In this document: positions 6,472 through 8,815 of the stretch, in pieces | Position numbering within the stretch: position 1 is the first letter of the stretch | Layout of the letters: every line of letters begins with the position of its first letter | Assembly (NCBI GenBank): GCA_937875715.1 | Contig: CALEHZ010000016.1 | Location: forward strand, 1 to 8,815 | Origin: an uncultured Campylobacter sp. | GTDB taxonomy: Bacteria; Campylobacterota; Campylobacteria; Campylobacterales; Campylobacteraceae | Direction of reading: 5' to 3' | DNA length: 8,815 nt | Notes under the pieces: generated by a model | Database searches by the model: none | Seen by the model: the letters and a program-made list of their open reading frames with translations, nothing else | What the model was told of the DNA's origin: nothing | Translations under genes and position numbers: made by a program

Positions 6472-6597
6472 TTGTCCGTCATTGCGAGGCGCACGAAGTA
6501 AAGGGAACAATCCCAGTGAATATCAGTGAATTTTTTGGTTTTCGCTGGGATTGCCACGATTTTTTGCTTACGCAAAAAATCTCGCAATGACGGACAA
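6472..6597. repeat. REP/MITE-like element with 17-bp terminal inverted repeats
   Basis: The ends TTGTCCGTCATTGCGAG (6472-6488) and its perfect reverse complement (6581-6597) bound a 126-base element. Inside are a second inverted pair, CAATCCCAGTGAA (6508-6520) against TTCGCTGGGATTG (6541-6553) with one mismatch, and a hairpin with 10-bp stem GATTTTTTGC and loop TTAC at 6558-6581. The whole could fold into a branched structure. The CGTCATTGCGAG core resembles dispersed repeats seen in many bacterial genomes. There is no transposase. It sits between the convergent DUF2156 and small-protein genes, where it could also limit readthrough. Confidence 0.8.
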
Positions 6598-6600
6598 AAG

Positions 6601-6642
6601 ACAATGACGGATTAAATCGCAACGCTCGCTCGCAATGACGAG
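6601..6642. repeat. Partial further copies of the CGTCATTGCGAG repeat core
   Basis: ACAATGACGG (6601-6610) and TCGCAATGACGAG (6630-6642) repeat the right end of the neighbouring element, with GCGAGCGAGCG-type sequence between them on the - strand. They look like a degenerate second unit that runs up to the stop codon of the small - strand gene. Confidence 0.65.
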
Positions 6643-6645
6643 ATT

Positions 6646-6831
6646 TTATAAAACCTCATCATTGCCTAAGTTTTCAATAACGCTCAAAAGCTCGATACCA
6701 TCGTCATTATCGTCCATTATAATGGCGTCATTATTCGCAGCAGTGTCGCTAGCGTGTGGTTTTTTTTTGATTTTATAAATTAAATCAAGTATGAATTTTT
6801 TCATTTTTTCATTCATTACAAATATTTTCAT
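6646..6831 (-). CDS. Small acidic protein of unknown function
   Basis: This 61-residue protein is not recognised. Residues 1-24 are basic and hydrophobic with an amphipathic look (M-K-K-F-I-L-D-L-I-Y-K-I-K-K-K). Residues 28-61 are strongly acidic, with D-D-N-D-D near 41-45 and a Leu/Ile-containing tail. Support for being real comes from a good ribosome site (AAAAGGA on the - strand, about 6837-6843, 6-7 bases before the ATG) and its place 24 bases after the stop of the glycosyltransferase gene, which implies cotranscription. In-frame ATGs at codons 6 and 10 are alternatives without a comparable ribosome site. The split charge pattern might suit membrane-edge or partner-protein binding, but that is only a guess. 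Confidence 0.6.
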   Translation of the reverse strand: MKIFVMNEKMKKFILDLIYKIKKKPHASDTAANNDAIIMDDNDDGIELLSVIENLGNDEVL

Positions 6832-6855
6832 CTTTTTTCCTTTTTAGCTTAAAGT

Positions 6856-8133
6856 CTAATACGGCTCGCCGTCTTTATCAAAGCGAAGCTGTCCGCTTAT
6901 GATAATATGTGGATTTTGGCTAGCGCGCTTAGCAAAGAGGGGTGCTAGCATTTCCATCGTCCTATCGGTGCTACGCTCGATATCAAGCAGCTTTGCGGCA
7001 TTATCAAAGGCACTTTCCATCTTGCCCTCACGGCTCTCTTTTAAAAGCTTTTTAAGAGCGTCTATCCAGGGCTTTATTTCCTCATCTGTGGGCATTCTAG
7101 CTGGGTCGTCGTGCAAGGCAGCTGGCACATCAAGGGCGATTCCAGCACCTGCCATGGCTTCTTCTAGTCCGCCGTTTTTAGCCACAAGCGCTGGTATGCG
7201 GTTTAGCACGGCTTCGCTAGCTACTCTGCCCCAGCCTTCATACCACGCTTTTGGCACAGATGGGGCTAGAAGTAGCTTTGTCATAGCGTAGATTGCTTTC
7301 ATGTTATTTGTGTTTTCGCACATTTGGACATTGGCAAACATCGCAGGCTTGTAGACTCTAGCCTCTTTATCATCGCCATCGTGTAAAAGCGCTACTGTGG
7401 TAGGAAAATTACCACGGCTATTTACGACTAGAAACTTCTCATTTTTTAGCTCGGGGTCATTTTGGGCTAAAAGGGCGATTTTGGCTAGTATACTGCCGCC
7501 TTTGCGTGGTTCTGGATTTATCATAGTGATATACTCGTGGCTGCCATCAGTGCTGATATAATCATCTTTGTTTATAAAAGCGCCGGTGGTGGCTAGATTT
7601 AGCCTATCACGCTTGGCATAGAGTGCTGCGTTTGCCGCACTATCAGTGAAAATCAAATCGCTATCGTAAAAATTATAATAAGGGTGGTTGCCATTACAAA
7701 TAGGATAAGCGTGTGGAATGCCACGTCTGCGGCACTCAGCATGAACTGCCGTGCCAAAAAGGCTCATTCCATAGCCCATGCACACATCTGGGCAAAAGAG
7801 ATTTATCATCTTACAAAACACCACATAGATGCGCCACTCCTCATCGTGGCTAAGCTCACTAAGCTTGGTTGTAGAGGTGGGAACATAGTAGTATTTGATG
7901 CCATTTTGCTCTAGCTGGATTAGAGGCCTTTTGCTAGCGTCTTTTTGGACTTCTTCTTCAATTTTTGGAAAAGTGCTTTTTGCCCCTGCTGGACTATCAA
8001 AAACAAAGCCACCTACTGCGATGATTTCTACGCCACGCTTGGCGATTTGTTCTAGCATTGCTTTACAATGCTTTGCCGCCCCTGAGCTAGAATCATGGAG
8101 ATTAAACTGGCTTATCCATAGTAATTTTGGCAT
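6856..8133 (-). CDS. GT4-type (GT-B fold) glycosyltransferase
   Basis: The 425-residue protein looks like a retaining GT-B glycosyltransferase of the GT4 group, transferring sugar from a nucleotide sugar to an unknown acceptor. The N-terminal Rossmann part starts L-L-W-I-S-Q-F, with S-S-S-G-A-A-K-H. The donor-binding half begins near I-N-P-E-P-R-K-G-G (205-213). It contains the EX7E motif as E299 and E307 within E-G-W-G-R-V-A-S-E-A, followed by N-G-G-L-E-E (320-325). No signal peptide or membrane helix is evident, so it should act in the cytoplasm. The ribosome site AAGGA (- strand, 8139-8143) supports the start. Sampled lines reach 47-57% G+C against about 33% in flgN, suggesting a different history. 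Flagellin or surface glycan modification is possible given the neighbourhood, but unproven. Confidence 0.85.
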   Translation of the reverse strand: MPKLLWISQFNLHDSSSGAAKHCKAMLEQIAKRGVEIIAVGGFVFDSPAGAKSTFPKIEEEVQKDASKRPLIQLEQNGIKYYYVPTSTTKLSELSHDEEWRIYVVFCKMINLFCPDVCMGYGMSLFGTAVHAECRRRGIPHAYPICNGNHPYYNFYDSDLIFTDSAANAALYAKRDRLNLATTGAFINKDDYISTDGSHEYITMINPEPRKGGSILAKIALLAQNDPELKNEKFLVVNSRGNFPTTVALLHDGDDKEARVYKPAMFANVQMCENTNNMKAIYAMTKLLLAPSVPKAWYEGWGRVASEAVLNRIPALVAKNGGLEEAMAGAGIALDVPAALHDDPARMPTDEEIKPWIDALKKLLKESREGKMESAFDNAAKLLDIERSTDRTMEMLAPLFAKRASQNPHIIISGQLRFDKDGEPY

Positions 8134-8166
8134 TTTAGTCCTTTGAATTTTCTAAAAAATTCTAGC

Positions 8167-8172
8167 ATTATA
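8167..8172 (-). promoter_or_regulatory. Probable -10 box for the glycosyltransferase gene
   Basis: On the - strand TATAAT is preceded by TTTTAGC and A-rich sequence, the usual Campylobacter -10 context. It is 33 bases before the ATG at 8133 and would drive the glycosyltransferase and the small protein. It lies back to back with the toxin-antitoxin promoter. Confidence 0.6.
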
Positions 8173-8212
8173 GCTAAAATGTTGAGTTTTTTTTGTAGAA
8201 TTATAAAAATTT

Positions 8213-8221
8213 TGTTATAAT
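8213..8221 (+). promoter_or_regulatory. Extended -10 promoter of the toxin-antitoxin genes
   Basis: TGTTATAAT (8213-8221) is a perfect extended -10 element (TGnTATAAT) in a T-rich context. It lies 23 bases before the antitoxin ATG, with AAGGAG at 8233-8238 as ribosome site. The antitoxin or toxin-antitoxin complex commonly represses such promoters; no clear operator palindrome is obvious here. Confidence 0.7.
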
Positions 8222-8244
8222 TTTTCTCAAATAAGGAGATAGAT

Positions 8245-8457
8245 ATGACTACGATAGCAATTAGTGGAGAAATGAACACACAAACCTTAAACGCAATCAA
8301 AGAACAAATACTAAAAATCAATCAAAATCTAGTAATAAAAGAAATAGACGGCTACGCAGTGCCAAGCGATGAGACCATAGCAGCTTTAAAAAATTCACAA
8401 AGCGTGGGAGTATTTAATAGCTTTGATGAGTTTGAAAAGAGCTTAGAAAATGCGTGA
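8245..8457 (+). CDS. RelB/DinJ-like antitoxin of a type II toxin-antitoxin pair
   Basis: The 70-residue protein precedes and overlaps a YafQ-like toxin gene by 8 bases, the classic antitoxin-first arrangement. Its C-terminal half, V-P-S-D-E-T-I-A-A-L-K at about 39-49 and then F-N-S-F-D-E-F-E-K-S-L, resembles the toxin-wrapping tail of RelB/DinJ antitoxins (P-n-x-E-T-I-A-A-L-E, then F-x-S-x-x-E). The N-terminal half has a strand-like T-T-I-A-I-S followed by a helix, but does not look like a standard ribbon-helix-helix domain, so how it binds DNA is uncertain. The start is fixed by AAGGAG at 8233-8238. The protein would neutralise the toxin and may repress its own promoter. Confidence 0.75.
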   Translation: MTTIAISGEMNTQTLNAIKEQILKINQNLVIKEIDGYAVPSDETIAALKNSQSVGVFNSFDEFEKSLENA

Positions 8458-8725
8458 TATTGATATTCGCAGCAGTTTTAAGCAAGATTATAAAAATGTA
8501 AAAAAACAAGGCTGGGATACGCAAAAAATAAACAAAGTAATCACTGAATTACAATTAAACGAAATTTTGCGCCCAGAGCTTAGAGAACATGCTTTAATAG
8601 GCGGATTTAAAGGTTTTAGGGAGTGCCATATTTATGCAGATTTGGTGCTAATTTATAAAAGAGATGATAAAATGCTAACTCTTTATCGCATAGGTAGGCA
8701 TCAAGACTTATTTAGTAGATATTAA
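8450..8725 (+). CDS. YafQ-family mRNA interferase toxin
   Basis: The 91-residue protein fits the YafQ/RelE-type toxins, ribosome-dependent endoribonucleases that cut mRNA during translation. It shares the order seen in E. coli YafQ: E-H-A-L-I-G-G-F-K-G-F-R-E-C-H, then I-Y-A-D-L-V-L-I-Y-K, then R-I-G-R-H-Q-D-L-F. Likely catalytic residues by alignment are H47, H60, D64 and H84, with F88 near the end. The Trp that follows the Asp in E. coli YafQ is Leu65 here. Length is normal (YafQ is 92). The start overlaps the antitoxin stop (ATG at 8450, TGA at 8455-8457), which couples translation. The gene ends 18 bases before rnc. Confidence 0.88.
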   Translation: MRDIDIRSSFKQDYKNVKKQGWDTQKINKVITELQLNEILRPELREHALIGGFKGFRECHIYADLVLIYKRDDKMLTLYRIGRHQDLFSRY

Positions 8726-8743
8726 AAGATTTGAAATATAGCC

Positions 8744-8815
8744 ATGAAAAACGAAAAAAATGAATTAGAAAAACTAGAAAAATTGTTAAATTATGAGTTT
8801 AAAAATAAAGCTCTT
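8744..8815 (+). CDS. rnc: Ribonuclease III, N-terminal start (cut by window edge)
   Basis: RNase III cleaves double-stranded RNA and processes rRNA and other structured transcripts. Only 24 codons are visible: a Lys/Glu-rich start followed by L-E-K-L-L-N-Y-E-F-K-N-K-A-L, which matches the first helix of bacterial RNase III (L-x-Y-x-F-x-x-x-x-L-L). The catalytic signature E-R-L-E-F-L-G-D would follow beyond the edge. The ATG at 8744 has no convincing ribosome site. It follows the toxin stop by only 18 bases with no clear promoter between, so transcription may come in part from the toxin-antitoxin promoter. Confidence 0.72.
   Translation, partial: MKNEKNELEKLEKLLNYEFKNKAL

Noticed and set aside
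6276..6590. Open frames on both strands over the 3' end of the DUF2156 gene and the repeat element
   Set aside because: They consist of antisense coding DNA and translated repeat sequence; the palindromic structure explains them better.
6453..6642. A CRISPR array
   Set aside because: The repeats are inverted, nested and unevenly spaced, with no regular unit-spacer pattern and no cas genes.
6899..8146. Several + strand open frames opposite the glycosyltransferase
   Set aside because: They are antisense shadows of a well-supported 425-residue gene with GT4 motifs and a good ribosome site.

Overview
The window is mostly chromosome of a Campylobacter-type epsilonproteobacterium (Campylobacterota). 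The evidence is AT-rich coding DNA (about one third G+C in sampled flagellar lines), the gene order flgI-flgJ-flgM-flgN-flgK, a lone rod-binding FlgJ without a muramidase domain, a very short FlgM, TATAAT-type promoters without clear -35 boxes, and an RNase III start at the right edge. Species cannot be settled from this sequence.

Bases 1 to about 690 do not belong with the rest. Bases 2-145 (about 59% G+C in the first 120 bases) encode a fragment resembling the N-terminal part of a YkvA/DUF1232 membrane protein on the + strand. Bases 133-690 (about 45% G+C in sampled lines) encode, on the - strand, an internal piece of a type I restriction HsdR subunit with clear helicase motifs. Both pieces are cut abruptly, and each join sits on a short stretch that fits both neighbouring genes. 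The simplest reading is an assembly or amplification chimera that replaced the first ~64 codons of flgI. A + strand frame stays open across the second join, so a gene caller would report a false 476-residue 'FlgI' with a novel N-terminus.

Bases 682-4439 are a tightly packed flagellar operon: P-ring protein FlgI (5' end lost), rod-binding FlgJ, anti-sigma-28 factor FlgM, export chaperone FlgN and hook-filament junction protein FlgK. A textbook sigma-28 promoter (TAAA-N15-GCCGATAT) straddles the flgJ stop codon and would drive flgM-flgN-flgK. This gives a feedback loop in which sigma-28 makes its own inhibitor, the FlgK chaperone and FlgK.

Bases 4440-4702 hold several copies of a 16-bp palindrome. 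They are followed by a ZnuB-like metal ABC permease without its ATPase or binding protein nearby, and then a DUF2156 (phosphatidylglycerol lysyltransferase C-terminal-like) protein. An inverted copy of the palindrome repeat follows, merging into a REP/MITE-like element with 17-bp perfect terminal inverted repeats (6472-6597). On the - strand come a small acidic protein of unknown function and, upstream of it, a GT4-type glycosyltransferase that is richer in G+C than the flagellar genes. Divergent from the glycosyltransferase, a RelB/DinJ-like antitoxin and YafQ-like toxin lie just 18 nt before rnc, which runs off the window.

I see no clearly undescribed system. The best leads are the chimera (a data-quality issue), the sigma-28 promoter, the composite repeats bracketing the permease/DUF2156 pair, the glycosyltransferase plus small protein, and the toxin-antitoxin pair placed directly before rnc.
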